A stretch of 64,000 bases of DNA from Catenovulum adriaticum (GCF_026725475.1 NZ_CP109965.1:1426001-1490000); one strand, 5' to 3'; shown: positions 17,070-26,611, numbered from the stretch's first letter. Made by a program: numbers and translations. The notes: a model not told the origin generated them from the letters alone.

Positions 17070-18275
17070 TTAAAAAGTGTAAGATAACTGAAGGCCTAAT
17101 GCGCCTTTTCTATCTTCTGCATATTGACCAGCTAAATCAACATGGAATACGCCAAATGGTGCCAAACCTAATCCAAAGGTGTATTTACCGTCGTAATTAC
17201 CTTCAATGTCATGCTTGTAACCTAAACGAAGCTGAGCCCATTTAAATAAGTCACCTTCGATACCAATTGACGCATATTGGCTGTCATCTTCACTACCGTT
17301 GAATCTTTCAGTACCTGTTAATTCTACATCAGCAGCAATAGTGACATAACTTGCTTGATAAGCAGCACCAAGGGTAAATTCAGGGCCAATTTTATAAGTC
17401 ACAATATTATCATTAACTTCAATTGAACTGTAATCTGCGCTCATTAAGTTTCGGGCTGACAAACCTAAAGTCCAGTTTTGGTCTACTTTATAAACCATAC
17501 CTAAATCAACATTAAAATTAGATTCGTCATTTAAGTATTCATCTGCATCGAAATCATCTTCGTCGAAATCAGAAATATTTTCGCGATAGTTAAAAAAGTC
17601 AACTCTTTGATTTTTTAGTGTGATACCCACGCTAAATTGGTGACCTTGATATTCATAATTGTCAGCATAAGTCACACCTAACTCTAAAACATTTGCCGCA
17701 ATAACTTGAGCCGCTGAATTTAAGTTATCTTCAAGTTCTTCTGTTGATTTTGCCTCGCGAATAACTTCACTATCGTGGTCTTCATCAATATCGGCAATTA
17801 ATTTTGCATCAATTTGGGTATCACCAAATAACGCCATAGAACCAAAACGTGTGTGGCCGGCAATTACTAAACCGGCATCCACACCAATCAGTAACTCACT
17901 ATCTAGTCCAGTAAAAGCTTCAATTAACGCTTCTTTTTCTTCTTTTGCGATCATTTTAGGATCGGCATTTGGATCAGGGTTTGCTTGATAATTATCTAAA
18001 GCGTCTTCTAATCTGTCATAAGCATCTTGAAATTCATCAATGCCGTTGGCCAAATCGTCTGAATCTTCGGCTTCGATTGATAAACCTGGTAAAATCATCC
18101 CAAAATCATCGGTTTCGTCAATTTGGCTGGCTAGCAAAGCTGGATTGTTCGTTGGTGCACTTAGATAGCTGCCGCCAACGGAACTAACGCCACCCATACC
18201 CATAGCACGGATTTCTGCTGCTTGCGCATGCACGCCGTATAACGACATTAAAATTGCAAATGACAGTTTTTTCAT
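17070..18275 (-). CDS. Outer-membrane beta-barrel protein, TraF-like family (PF13729-type)
   Basis: A 401-residue exported protein. The signal peptide is about residues 1-19 (cleavage after AQA). The mature protein starts EIRAMGMGGVSS, typical of the chromosomal 'conjugal transfer protein TraF' family, and ends in alternating strands with a terminal aromatic (QLSYTF), as needed for BAM insertion. A very acidic segment at about residues 66-190 probably forms a periplasmic or surface domain. Despite the family name there are no conjugation genes nearby, so a role in conjugation is unlikely. It is monocistronic. The function is unknown. Confidence 0.75.
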   Translation of the reverse strand: MKKLSFAILMSLYGVHAQAAEIRAMGMGGVSSVGGSYLSAPTNNPALLASQIDETDDFGMILPGLSIEAEDSDDLANGIDEFQDAYDRLEDALDNYQANPDPNADPKMIAKEEKEALIEAFTGLDSELLIGVDAGLVIAGHTRFGSMALFGDTQIDAKLIADIDEDHDSEVIREAKSTEELEDNLNSAAQVIAANVLELGVTYADNYEYQGHQFSVGITLKNQRVDFFNYRENISDFDEDDFDADEYLNDESNFNVDLGMVYKVDQNWTLGLSARNLMSADYSSIEVNDNIVTYKIGPEFTLGAAYQASYVTIAADVELTGTERFNGSEDDSQYASIGIEGDLFKWAQLRLGYKHDIEGNYDGKYTFGLGLAPFGVFHVDLAGQYAEDRKGALGLQLSYTF

Positions 18276-18621
18276 GGTGTGTTTCCTTGATAGTTTATTA
18301 TTAATAGGCTGGTTATTCCCTAAGCTGTGAGCTTAATTGTTATCTTGCCTATACATCAATATTTTTTCGCTACCCCTATAAAATAGCGAAAATTGGTTAA
18401 CGACATCCATCTTCTACGAAAAGTGCAAAGTAGTAATTGATATCGTTAACTCTAATTGTAATCCAGAAATGGTTAAAAATTAATTAATTTTTTATTAAGT
18501 GGCAAATTAGCGAGAAAACTAAATTTGACAAAACTAGCGTGAAAAGTGTGATTGAGATCAAATTTTGAGGTGAAAATCAGAAGTAAACTGGGTAATACTT
18601 CTGATTTTTTAAATTTACAAA
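18276..18621. other. Intergenic region upstream of the TraF-like gene
   Basis: About 345 bp, A+T-rich, no supportable gene. It contains the upstream region of the leftward outer-membrane protein gene and the 3' end of the unknown gene at 18622. AATACTTCTGATT near 18593 partly repeats in inverted form the nearby AATCAGAAGTA (18576-18586), a weak stem-loop that could end the leftward transcript from 18622. Confidence 0.45.
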
Positions 18622-19242
18622 TTAAGCTTTTTCTTGGCTTAACTCGGTCTTGGCGCGCTGTTGATTATTGGCTTTTTTTCGTCGTTTTCGGCTGTAATCG
18701 CATTTTGGTAAACCCGGATCGTATAGTCGCACCGTTTTCCATTTTTTATATTTATCTTCGTCCATACTGTTGCCTACAACATCCCACTCCGCTCTAAATT
18801 GAATGGCTGTGCGGTAAGCATGCAACTGCAAATCGGGTGAAAAATCAGAATAACCTAACGAAAATGTTTTAACTGCAGGTTTGCCATTTCGCCGATAACT
18901 GACCCAATAAAATCGTTCAATCTCATTACGTCGTTTATCAAGCTTTTCGCGATAGCCCACGCCATTAAAGCCACAGCTTGTACCAGGTTTTGGCTTATGC
19001 TGGCGTTTAATTCTGTGAGTAGGGTAAAGCATTTTTAATTGACGATTTCTATTCATAGCCGCTTTTAATGCTTTATCAATACCGCCCCATTGTTTATACG
19101 AATAAAAGCCACCCATATCCATTTTGTCACGAATAAAACGCATTTGGCAGCCAGATTTACAAGGAAAGCTAATTCCATGGGCGTCAATTTCTAAAATGCT
19201 TCTTAATTGTTTAGGGATGTATTCTGGTAATGACACAATCAT
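18622..19242 (-). CDS. Unknown basic protein with AP2-like DNA-binding features
   Basis: I do not recognise a family with certainty. The most natural start is the ATG at 19242 (MIVSLPEYIP), giving 206 residues; a 14-residue longer form begins at 19284. The protein is strongly basic, ending in an Arg/Lys-rich tail. Residues about 98-160 (GVGYREKL ... FYWVSYRRNGKPAVKTFSLGY) resemble an AP2/ERF-type or integrase-arm three-strand fold followed by a helix. An earlier block (GISFPCKSGCQMRF then a helix) may be a second degenerate copy. A DNA-binding role is inferred. Single gene between sbcB and the TraF-like gene. Confidence 0.5.
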   Translation of the reverse strand: MIVSLPEYIPKQLRSILEIDAHGISFPCKSGCQMRFIRDKMDMGGFYSYKQWGGIDKALKAAMNRNRQLKMLYPTHRIKRQHKPKPGTSCGFNGVGYREKLDKRRNEIERFYWVSYRRNGKPAVKTFSLGYSDFSPDLQLHAYRTAIQFRAEWDVVGNSMDEDKYKKWKTVRLYDPGLPKCDYSRKRRKKANNQQRAKTELSQEKA

Positions 19243-19446
19243 TAAACTCTCTGTTTCAAAGTTAACACTTAAGTTATAAAACAAACATTAGGCAAAAAAC
19301 GTATCGTATTGAACGGGTATTCTATGGTGTCCAATATTTATAACCTGGCGAGCATAACTTGGTTAGAATAATTATAAAATAAATAATTGAACGTTATTCA
19401 TTTATACTCTCAGTTTAGCGGACCATCCACCTTGATGTCTAACAAA

Positions 19447-20889
19447 TTATCCATAAATTTGTTGAGTGTATAAAAAAAGTGATTTTAAAACAGCTAATTT
19501 TTGTTCATCTTGCTCATATTCAATGGCTAAGCTTTCTAATTTTGAGCTAAAGCTATCTAAACTCAACCCATATTCACCTGAATTAGACATTAACCTTTCT
19601 TGGCAGTGGCTTTGCCATTTTAACTGCTCAGCTTCATTTAACAGCTCCGGATAGTTTCTTGCTTTTAACCTAAACCAAAGCTGATTATATTTTTCAGACT
19701 CAAAATTAGATGAAAATCCAGCAAGCTGCGCAATATCCATCGCTTGAATTTGTTCCATTAATGCCTTATCTGAACGGCTAGCAAAGCCTTGATAAAGGGC
19801 ATAATCAGCATCGGATTCATCGTCAAAGCTAATTGACTCATATAACTGTACTAGTTTTTCTCTAATTTGTGGTGTTTGTTTTAAGTAATTTAAATTAGCT
19901 AAACAGGCTTGTCTGTCTATACCTAAGCGCTGTGCATTTTCTGGAGACAAACTTTTAGCCGTCGCTAATACCGGAGATTTATTTAAATGAATCAGCTTTA
20001 TAGGTAAACGCTCTTCGTCTGGGCTTAGATCACTTGAAGGCGTAAATAATTTTTGTTTCATTTCATCAACGGTTAAATCAGCTAGTGGGCTGGGATCAAC
20101 TGCCAAATTAATCACAATAACAGCATTACTATTGGTTGGGTGCCACGCCATAGGACAAATCCATGTGCAGCAACCTTGAGTGGCTTTAATTTTTGATGAA
20201 ATATGCACCAGTGGCGTTAAGTTATTAATATCAATGAGCTCAGCCGCTTTACGTTTATCACGTAAACTAAATAAATAGTCATAAAGCTTGGGTTGTTTAT
20301 CTTTAATAAGCCTTGCCATGGCAATGGTTGCTCTAACATCCGATACCGCATCATGCGCTTTTTCATGCGCTAGACCATTTGCTTTGGTTAAATCTTCTAA
20401 TTTAAAGCTAGGTGAACCATCTTCTTTTGTTGGCCACTCAATGCCATCGGGCCGCAGTGCGTAACAAGCTCGAACTAAATCAATAATATCCCAGCGACTA
20501 TTGCCGTTTTGCCATTCTCTAGCGTAAGGGTCAAATAAATTGCGGTATAACGTATAGCGAGTGACTTCATCATCAAATCGAATCGTATTATAACCCACGC
20601 TACAGGTTTGCGGGTGGCTCATTTCTGCTAATACTTTTTTTATAAATTGATGCTCACATTCCCCTTTTTTTTGGGTTAGTTGCGGGGTAATTTGAGTGAT
20701 TAAACAAGCTTGAGGGTCTGGTAAATAATCAACAGGCGGATAACAAAAAAACTCTTTTGGCTCGTCTATTTCATTTAAATCAAGATCAGTTCGGATTGCA
20801 GCAAATTGAGCTGGATGATCTTTTTTAGGGTTGACCCCCCAAGTCTCATAATCATGCCAAAGGAGGGATGGTTGTATTTTTTGATTCAT
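19447..20889 (-). CDS. sbcB: Exodeoxyribonuclease I
   Basis: A 480-residue 3'-5' single-strand exonuclease, DEDD family. The first exonuclease motif is HDYETWG with catalytic Asp13 and Glu15, and the third is AHDAVSDVRAT. The C-terminal SH3-like and helical domains of ExoI are present and the length is close to E. coli (475). It acts in mismatch repair and trims 3' tails in recombination. Single gene; a 560-bp gene-poor region lies upstream. Confidence 0.95.
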   Translation of the reverse strand: MNQKIQPSLLWHDYETWGVNPKKDHPAQFAAIRTDLDLNEIDEPKEFFCYPPVDYLPDPQACLITQITPQLTQKKGECEHQFIKKVLAEMSHPQTCSVGYNTIRFDDEVTRYTLYRNLFDPYAREWQNGNSRWDIIDLVRACYALRPDGIEWPTKEDGSPSFKLEDLTKANGLAHEKAHDAVSDVRATIAMARLIKDKQPKLYDYLFSLRDKRKAAELIDINNLTPLVHISSKIKATQGCCTWICPMAWHPTNSNAVIVINLAVDPSPLADLTVDEMKQKLFTPSSDLSPDEERLPIKLIHLNKSPVLATAKSLSPENAQRLGIDRQACLANLNYLKQTPQIREKLVQLYESISFDDESDADYALYQGFASRSDKALMEQIQAMDIAQLAGFSSNFESEKYNQLWFRLKARNYPELLNEAEQLKWQSHCQERLMSNSGEYGLSLDSFSSKLESLAIEYEQDEQKLAVLKSLFLYTQQIYG

Positions 20890-21432
20890 TTGTCTTTACA
20901 TTCTGTCATAAATCTAACTAAATCATATGGTTAGAATTTTATTTAGGTTTATGATCTTTTTGTGTCATTAATTTATGCTTAGCTGATACTTTGAGTGTGC
21001 ATTGTATTCTGTACTTGTTTTTTAGCAATTAAGTGCATATATACGGTTAATGAACATAAAAGCAGGCACTGTAGCAGACAAAAAAGAACAAAGGATTATT
21101 GAGCCAGATGGTATGTCAGCAAGGTTTGCAAAGCAAGAGGCTATCTGTTTTCAGATGCGAAAAACGATGCTTATCTAGCAGGAAAATCGTGGTAATTTGC
21201 ATCCTAAGGTCCTAAAGTGCGCTTTATAAATTGAATGTTTAATTTCATCAATGAGATCATCCAACACACCTTACCAGGGAAAACCATACAATTGAAGGTT
21301 CGGTAATTAGCGGTAATCTAAGTTTGTAGAGCTATCATTAAGCAAAAACTGTATTTTTCAGGACAAAAATCCAAGTATAATTTTCCTAACACCTACTTTA
21401 TGACGATAAGATGACATAAGGTTTACTTTTAA
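20890..21432. other. Gene-poor region between sbcB and the iron-transport operon
   Basis: About 540 bp with no convincing gene. The only open frame of note is a 42-codon one at 21050-21178 with no ribosome site, which I do not support. The middle (about 21060-21300) is less A+T-rich than its flanks and may be decayed coding DNA. The right end is the promoter region of the iron operon. Confidence 0.45.
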
Positions 21433-21451
21433 GATAAGAATAAGTATCATT
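21433..21451 (+). promoter_or_regulatory. Probable Fur box upstream of the iron operon
   Basis: GATAAGAATAAGTATCATT lies 31 bp before the start of the first operon gene. It resembles the Fur hexamer array (GATAAT-GATAAT-ATTATC), with the AATAAGTATCATT core strongest. Together with the downstream ferric ABC importer this suggests Fur repression when iron is plentiful; that is inference. Confidence 0.55.
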
Positions 21452-21481
21452 CGCACACCTTTCTCCAAAAAGAACTTTATT

Positions 21482-22294
21482 ATGAAATCTTTCAAAATAC
21501 TTCCGTCTGCCTTGTTTCTTAGCCTGACATTAAGTACTGCACTGTTTAGCCAAACAGCCTCTGCAAATGGTGAAATTACGGATCAGGTTAACCATCTGCA
21601 GGAGCATTTGGGTCAATACTCTGAAGAAGTAACTTGGTTGTTAGACAATTTTAATTCAGTAGTAGATACCTATGAAAAACAAGGTAAAAAAGCGACTGAT
21701 TCAGATAAGTTAATTGAGTTTTGGGAAGAAGTTGATTTCCATTCTGCAATTGAAACGCAATTTGTACCTATTTATGCCAGTATTTGGCAGGGCATTTATG
21801 GCGTAAAACAAAATATTGATAAAGGCGAGCCTGTTAAAGTTGTACGAAAAGAGCAGGAGAAACTGAATCAAGCCTTGTGGCAAGCCTTAGGAGCAGTTAA
21901 ACTTGCCGCCCAGTATCAACAACGTGGTTTAATTAAAAAAATTCAAACAACCGAAGTTGAGCCAACCAGTGCACCGGAAATCCTTGAAGATATTAAAACT
22001 CGTTTAGATCGTGTTGTTGCAAAATACGCTGAAAAATTAAACGAAGTGGCCGTTACTTTAGTGCATGATACCTATTTACAGCGTTTTGAAGGTATTGAAG
22101 GCGCCTTAATAGAGCAGGATGCGGATCTGGTTGAAGATTTAGAAAAAGATTTTAATGTGACACTACCGCAAGCTTTAGATGGCAAAAACAGTGTTGATAA
22201 AGTGCGTCAGGTTGTAGAGTCGATGAAAGTTAAACTCAACCGCGCTAAAAAATTGCTGGCTGACGCTGAAGCAGGCCGAAAATCCGTGTTTTAA
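21482..22294 (+). CDS. Exported helical protein of unknown function, iron-operon leader gene
   Basis: A 270-residue protein with a clear Sec signal peptide (about residues 1-28, ending ASA). The mature part is almost entirely predicted helical and charged, with a His/Glu/Trp-containing stretch (FWEEVDFHSAIE) near residue 80 and another acidic helix near 220. It is the first gene of a four-gene rightward set, 9 bp before the ferric-binding protein gene. A periplasmic iron-handling or accessory binding role is a guess from position. I do not recognise the family. Confidence 0.7.
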   Translation: MKSFKILPSALFLSLTLSTALFSQTASANGEITDQVNHLQEHLGQYSEEVTWLLDNFNSVVDTYEKQGKKATDSDKLIEFWEEVDFHSAIETQFVPIYASIWQGIYGVKQNIDKGEPVKVVRKEQEKLNQALWQALGAVKLAAQYQQRGLIKKIQTTEVEPTSAPEILEDIKTRLDRVVAKYAEKLNEVAVTLVHDTYLQRFEGIEGALIEQDADLVEDLEKDFNVTLPQALDGKNSVDKVRQVVESMKVKLNRAKKLLADAEAGRKSVF

Positions 22295-22303
22295 GGACTT
22301 TTT

Positions 22304-23341
22304 ATGCATCGCAGAAGATTTGTACAAGGGTTAACAGCGGCAGGATTAACTGCCTGTTTACCCGGATCGCTTGCCGCCGCTTATGCGGCAGTTCAACAAG
22401 CTGTTTCAGTTGAATCGCTTCCAAAATTAAAAGGGGATTTAACCCTATATTTAGGACGAGGCGAGGGTGGTTTGTATGAAAACGTACTAGATGCGATCAA
22501 ACAGCGAAATCCTCAATTAAATTTAAAAATTCGTCGTGGGGCAACCGCTGCTTTAACCAATACGATTATTGCTGAATCAAAAGCAGGCGTGCGCCGGGCA
22601 GATTTATTCTGGGCGGTTGATACCGCCTCGGTGGGTATGATTACTGATGCCGGTTTAGCGCAGTCGTTGCCACAAGATTTAAGTAGCCAGCTCAAAGAAG
22701 GTTTTCAATATCCGGGCTGGTCGCCAGTGACGGGCAGAATTAGAACCTTGCCTTATAACACTGAGCGGGTTCAACCTAGTCAAATTCCAGATGATATCAT
22801 GGCGTTAGCCGATAGTGATTTACAAATTGGCTGGGCACCTGCTTATGCATCATTTCAATCTTTTGTTACTGCTATGCGAGTTTTGGAAGGTGAAAAAGCG
22901 ACAGCCGATTGGTTAAAAGGCGTTAGTCGACACGCTAAATCTTACGCCGGTGAGTTGGGTGTTGTGATGGGTGTTGAGCGCGGCGAAGTTGATTTAGGTT
23001 TTGCTAATCATTATTACACGCTCAGGTTAAAAGCGGGCAAACCAGATGCAAACGTCGATTTAGCTTTTACTAAAAATGATGCCGGTTGTTTGGTTAATTG
23101 CAGTGGTATTGTTGCGTTGAGTGAAGGTGATTTACCCGCTAACTTTATTCGTTATTTGTTAACCGAGCAGGTTCAATCTTACCTGTCGAGTGAAGCTTAT
23201 GAGATCCCGCTGGTTAAAGGTGTTAAATCGCCACAAGGTTTAGTGCCACTGGCAAGTATCTCTCCTCCGAAAATGGATTTACGTAAACTGGCCGATTTGC
23301 GCCCAACCCTTAATTTAATGAGAAAAGTCGGCGTACTGTGA
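22304..23341 (+). CDS. Ferric-iron ABC transporter substrate-binding protein (FbpA/FutA type)
   Basis: A 345-residue periplasmic binding protein. The N-terminus MHRRRFVQGLTAAG has a twin-arginine motif, hydrophobic stretch and AYA cleavage site, so export by Tat is likely, as for FutA proteins. The mature region has the extracellular solute-binding type 1 fold, with LYLGRGEGG at its start and PYNTERV and NHYYTL later; the latter carries the Tyr pair typical of Fe(III) ligands. The stop overlaps the permease start by 4 bp. Iron as substrate is inferred from family and the Fur-like box. Confidence 0.85.
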   Translation: MHRRRFVQGLTAAGLTACLPGSLAAAYAAVQQAVSVESLPKLKGDLTLYLGRGEGGLYENVLDAIKQRNPQLNLKIRRGATAALTNTIIAESKAGVRRADLFWAVDTASVGMITDAGLAQSLPQDLSSQLKEGFQYPGWSPVTGRIRTLPYNTERVQPSQIPDDIMALADSDLQIGWAPAYASFQSFVTAMRVLEGEKATADWLKGVSRHAKSYAGELGVVMGVERGEVDLGFANHYYTLRLKAGKPDANVDLAFTKNDAGCLVNCSGIVALSEGDLPANFIRYLLTEQVQSYLSSEAYEIPLVKGVKSPQGLVPLASISPPKMDLRKLADLRPTLNLMRKVGVL

Positions 23342-24858
23342 AAAACTGCCCCAAATCTTATCCGCTGGCATTGCTAATTGCATTGCTGGCGCTGTTACCT
23401 GTTTTAGTATTATTTGAGTTAGCATCAGACAGCGCAGAATTGTTTGATGCCCGTAATTTAGCGGTTCTGGGTAATACTTTGGCGTTAATGGGGTTAACTG
23501 TGGTTGGCTCTGTGTTAATTGGTGTACCTTTGGCTTTTTTAACGGCCTATGTGCAGTTGCCGATGAAACGCCTATGGCTTATTTTATTTGCATCTCCTTT
23601 GGCATTGCCTAGTTATGTAGGCGCTTTTACCCTGTATTTTTCATTTGGACGTGGCGGCGAAATTGAAAACCTACTTGGCTTTTCAACTCCACCTATTAGT
23701 GGGTTGTGGGGCACAGCTTTGGTTATGTCGCTATATACTTACCCTTTTGTAATGATGACAACTCGGGCGGCTCTATTAAGTCAGGATGCGAGTTTAATTA
23801 ATGCAGCGCGTACGCTGGGTTTATCTTTAGGGGCTGCTATTTGGCGAATTGTACTGCCTCGTTTATTTAATAGTGTTGCAGCAGGCGCTTTGTTAGCCGC
23901 TTTGTATGCATTGTCAGATTTTGGTACTCCTGCCATTTTAGGGCTAGATACATTTACCCGAGTAATTTTTGTTGAGTATAACGCGTTTGGGCTTAGCCAA
24001 GCTGCGATGTTGTCGTTACAGTTAATGGTTGTGGTTGCTTTGGTTTTATTTTTAGAATCCAGAGTAAAATCCACTCAAGAAAGACCCGGCAAACATCTTA
24101 ATTTTTGGCCGAAACGTTGGCAGTCATCTTTGATGATAATAGCAGCCTTACCACCGTTTATTTTGTCGGTTATTGTTCCCTTAAGCATTTTTGTGATTTG
24201 GCTATTGCGTGAAGGTAGCTCTGGGTTTGATATGAGCTTTGCTTGGAACTCTGCCTACGCCTCTTTTATTGCGGCAATGGTTGCGGTTATTTTAGCTATG
24301 CCTGTTGCTTATGCAGCCATTAGTGGGCCAGCGGGTCGCTTAATGGAGCGTATTACTTATTTTGGTTTTGGTGTGCCCGGCATAGTTATGGGTACAGCTT
24401 TGGTTTATTTAGGTTTAAAACTGCCATTTTTGTATCAAACTCTAGCGCTATTAGTGATTGCCTATGTGCTTAGATTTTTACCGTTGGCGGTTGGCAGTAT
24501 ACGAACAACCACTGAAAATTTAGATGGTAGTTTAGTAAAAGCAGCTCGAGTATTAGGGGCAAGTCCGCGTGAAGCGTTTGTGCGGGTGACACTGCCGTTA
24601 ACGGTACGGGGTATGATTGCTGGAGCTGCTTTAGTTTTTTTAGAGGCAATGCGCGAACTACCAGCCACCTTAATGTTAGGCCCAACTGGATTTGAAACTT
24701 TAGCGACTTATTTGTGGCGAGTATACGAGGCCGGCTATTTTGGCCGCGCTGCTTTACCTGGCTTAATGCTAGTATTGATTTCTGGTTTAGGACTCATCTT
24801 AATGCTGAGCGGTGAACGCCGCGCTGAATTTTCCGTGAAAGAGGATAGCAAGCAATAA
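23338..24858 (+). CDS. Ferric-iron ABC transporter permease (FbpB type, two fused permease domains)
   Basis: A 506-residue inner-membrane protein with about twelve hydrophobic segments. Two copies of the permease domain carry EAA-loop motifs that contact the ATPase: NAARTLGLSLGAAIWRIVLP near residue 165 and KAARVLGASPREAFVRVTLP near residue 405. The tandem arrangement is that of FbpB/CysT-like iron permeases. It begins inside the binding-protein stop (GTG start at 23338) and shares a base with the ATPase gene at 24858. Confidence 0.9.
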   Translation: MKNCPKSYPLALLIALLALLPVLVLFELASDSAELFDARNLAVLGNTLALMGLTVVGSVLIGVPLAFLTAYVQLPMKRLWLILFASPLALPSYVGAFTLYFSFGRGGEIENLLGFSTPPISGLWGTALVMSLYTYPFVMMTTRAALLSQDASLINAARTLGLSLGAAIWRIVLPRLFNSVAAGALLAALYALSDFGTPAILGLDTFTRVIFVEYNAFGLSQAAMLSLQLMVVVALVLFLESRVKSTQERPGKHLNFWPKRWQSSLMIIAALPPFILSVIVPLSIFVIWLLREGSSGFDMSFAWNSAYASFIAAMVAVILAMPVAYAAISGPAGRLMERITYFGFGVPGIVMGTALVYLGLKLPFLYQTLALLVIAYVLRFLPLAVGSIRTTTENLDGSLVKAARVLGASPREAFVRVTLPLTVRGMIAGAALVFLEAMRELPATLMLGPTGFETLATYLWRVYEAGYFGRAALPGLMLVLISGLGLILMLSGERRAEFSVKEDSKQ

Positions 24859-25862
24859 TGCTAAAAGTAACAAACTTATCTGTAAGTTATGGCGAAACCC
24901 GAGTAGTTGATAGGTTAAATTTGCAATTGGGTGATGACGAAATACTCATGTTAGTAGGCCCAACGGGCTGCGGAAAAACCACCATTTTACAAGCTTTAGC
25001 TGGCCTTGTCCCTATTAGTGAAGGTGAAATTAGTTTGCCAGGATGGACAGCCACCACTAACAAAAATATTGCTCCAGAAAAACGCAATGTTGGTATGGTT
25101 TTTCAAGATTTTGCGTTATTTCCACATTTAACCGTGCAAGAAAATGTTTGTTTTAAATTAAAAGATGAAAAACTAGCTGATCACTGGATCAAACTACTAG
25201 GGTTAGATGCGTTTCGAAATGCAAAACCTGGACGTTTATCCGGTGGGCAAAAGCAGCGAGTTGCACTCGCCAGAACATTAGCGCACGAACCTGCCTTTGT
25301 ATTACTAGATGAGCCTTTATCTAATTTAGATGCCGCATTAAAAGACAGCTTACGCTGGGAAATACGCCAAGCTTTAAAAGTAGCAAAAGTACCGGCCATT
25401 TGGGTAACACACGATCAAGACGAAGCCTTGTCAGTTGGCGATAGAGTAGGGGTACTCAACAAAGGTCAATTAGAGCAACTGGCATCTCCCGAAATCTGTT
25501 TTGATCAACCTAAAAGCCGTTTTGTTGCCCGTTTTTTAGGTGAAGCCTCGTTTTTAACAGCTGAAGTTAATGAAAATTGTGCTCATACAGAGCTAGGCAT
25601 GGCTCCGGTTCGAGCGCAATCAAATTTGTCTAAATGTGATTTGTTAATCCGACCTGATGATCTATCTGTTCAAGCAGTTGCTGAAGGAGGGAACGGTCAG
25701 GTTGATTGGCAAAGGTTTGAAGGTGAATCCAGACTTTATGCAATTACCTTAGACAGCGGCATTCAGGTTAAAGTACGCAGCAGTCACGAAAATTCAATCG
25801 CCATAGGTGCTCGTGTGGCTGTGGTCGTGTCGACAACTCATCCGTTGGCGGTTTTTAGTTAA
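24858..25862 (+). CDS. Ferric-iron ABC transporter ATPase (FbpC type)
   Basis: A 334-residue ABC ATPase. The Walker A is GPTGCGKTT, the Q-loop is VFQDFALFPH, the signature is LSGGQKQRVALART, the Walker B is FVLLDEPLSNLD, and the switch His follows in VTHDQDEA. A C-terminal TOBE-like domain (about residues 240-334) is present, as in FbpC. It is coupled to the permease by a one-base stop/start overlap and is the last gene before a terminator. Confidence 0.92.
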   Translation: MLKVTNLSVSYGETRVVDRLNLQLGDDEILMLVGPTGCGKTTILQALAGLVPISEGEISLPGWTATTNKNIAPEKRNVGMVFQDFALFPHLTVQENVCFKLKDEKLADHWIKLLGLDAFRNAKPGRLSGGQKQRVALARTLAHEPAFVLLDEPLSNLDAALKDSLRWEIRQALKVAKVPAIWVTHDQDEALSVGDRVGVLNKGQLEQLASPEICFDQPKSRFVARFLGEASFLTAEVNENCAHTELGMAPVRAQSNLSKCDLLIRPDDLSVQAVAEGGNGQVDWQRFEGESRLYAITLDSGIQVKVRSSHENSIAIGARVAVVVSTTHPLAVFS

Positions 25863-25915
25863 TGGTAGCTTCATTGATAAAGTTTGAATCACTTTTTAAC
25901 GAATAAACAGACAAA

Positions 25916-25944
25916 TAAATAAAGGGCATTTTGCCCTTTATTTA
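25916..25944 (+). terminator. Terminator of the iron-transport operon
   Basis: A 13-bp stem (TAAATAAAGGGCA with TGCCCTTTATTTA) with a 3-nt T loop, GC core GGGC/GCCC, then AGTTTT. It lies 54 bp after the ATPase stop and would work in both directions. Confidence 0.85.
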
Positions 25945-26098
25945 AGTTTTAATTCATTTTAATGTGTTGTTTTTTCAATTTTATTTTCTTAAATGCCGAA
26001 TCATTAACAAATTAGCGAATTAGGTTTGCTAGCCCGCTATTTTTATTCTAGTTTTAAACGTAAGTGTATTGAATACAATTATATAAAACGGAATAACA

Positions 26099-26611
26099 AT
26101 GAAAAAAAATTATCTGAATACGACACTCATATTAGGCTTGACGGTATTTAATTTGGTTGCTTGCCAATCACAGCCCGTAGATAAAGAGGGCAAACCTGTC
26201 AATAAGGTTGAAAACGAGCAAACCCCTCAACCAACATCCGATCCAAACGAAGCTCAACGAGCGATTGAAAATCAAGCTGGTAAGGTTAAAAATAATCCTG
26301 AATTTTCAGCGTTACAGCCAGAGCCTGCGCCCAGAAAAGCCCCAGCTTTAACTCAAACGCCAGCGTTAAAACCAATTGAAAAAGTTGAAGCTGAATATCC
26401 ACTTAACGCGGTTAAAAATGCGCAGGAAGGTTGGGTTTTACTAAAATTTAATACAGATGAAATAGGCCATACCAGCCAGATTAAAGTACTAGACTCTAGC
26501 CCTAAAAAAATATTTGATAAGGCGGCTGTAAAAGCATTGTCGCAATGGCGATACATTGAGACTGGTAATTCAAATCAACAAGTACTGATTGAATTTAATT
26601 TAACTAAGTAA
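26099..26611 (+). CDS. Lipoprotein with a TonB C-terminal domain
   Basis: A 170-residue protein with a lipobox (LVAC, lipidated Cys22). A Pro/Gln/Glu-rich linker spans about residues 25-95. A TonB-type C-terminal domain follows at about 95-170, recognised by EAEYPLNAVKNAQEGWVLLKF and the KALSQWRY block. True TonB has an N-terminal transmembrane helix that couples to ExbB-ExbD; here a lipid anchor replaces it, so energy transduction is unlikely and an envelope-linking or regulatory role is more plausible. Single gene between the iron operon and rnd. Confidence 0.75.
   Translation: MKKNYLNTTLILGLTVFNLVACQSQPVDKEGKPVNKVENEQTPQPTSDPNEAQRAIENQAGKVKNNPEFSALQPEPAPRKAPALTQTPALKPIEKVEAEYPLNAVKNAQEGWVLLKFNTDEIGHTSQIKVLDSSPKKIFDKAAVKALSQWRYIETGNSNQQVLIEFNLTK

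Noticed and set aside
17070..18275. Evidence for a conjugative plasmid or ICE from the TraF name
   Set aside because: The chromosomal TraF-like barrel family is widespread without conjugation genes; no tra, mob or relaxase gene is near.
21050..21178. 42-codon open frame as a small gene
   Set aside because: No ribosome site, no recognisable composition, and a position inside a gene-poor region. Chance or decayed DNA is more likely.
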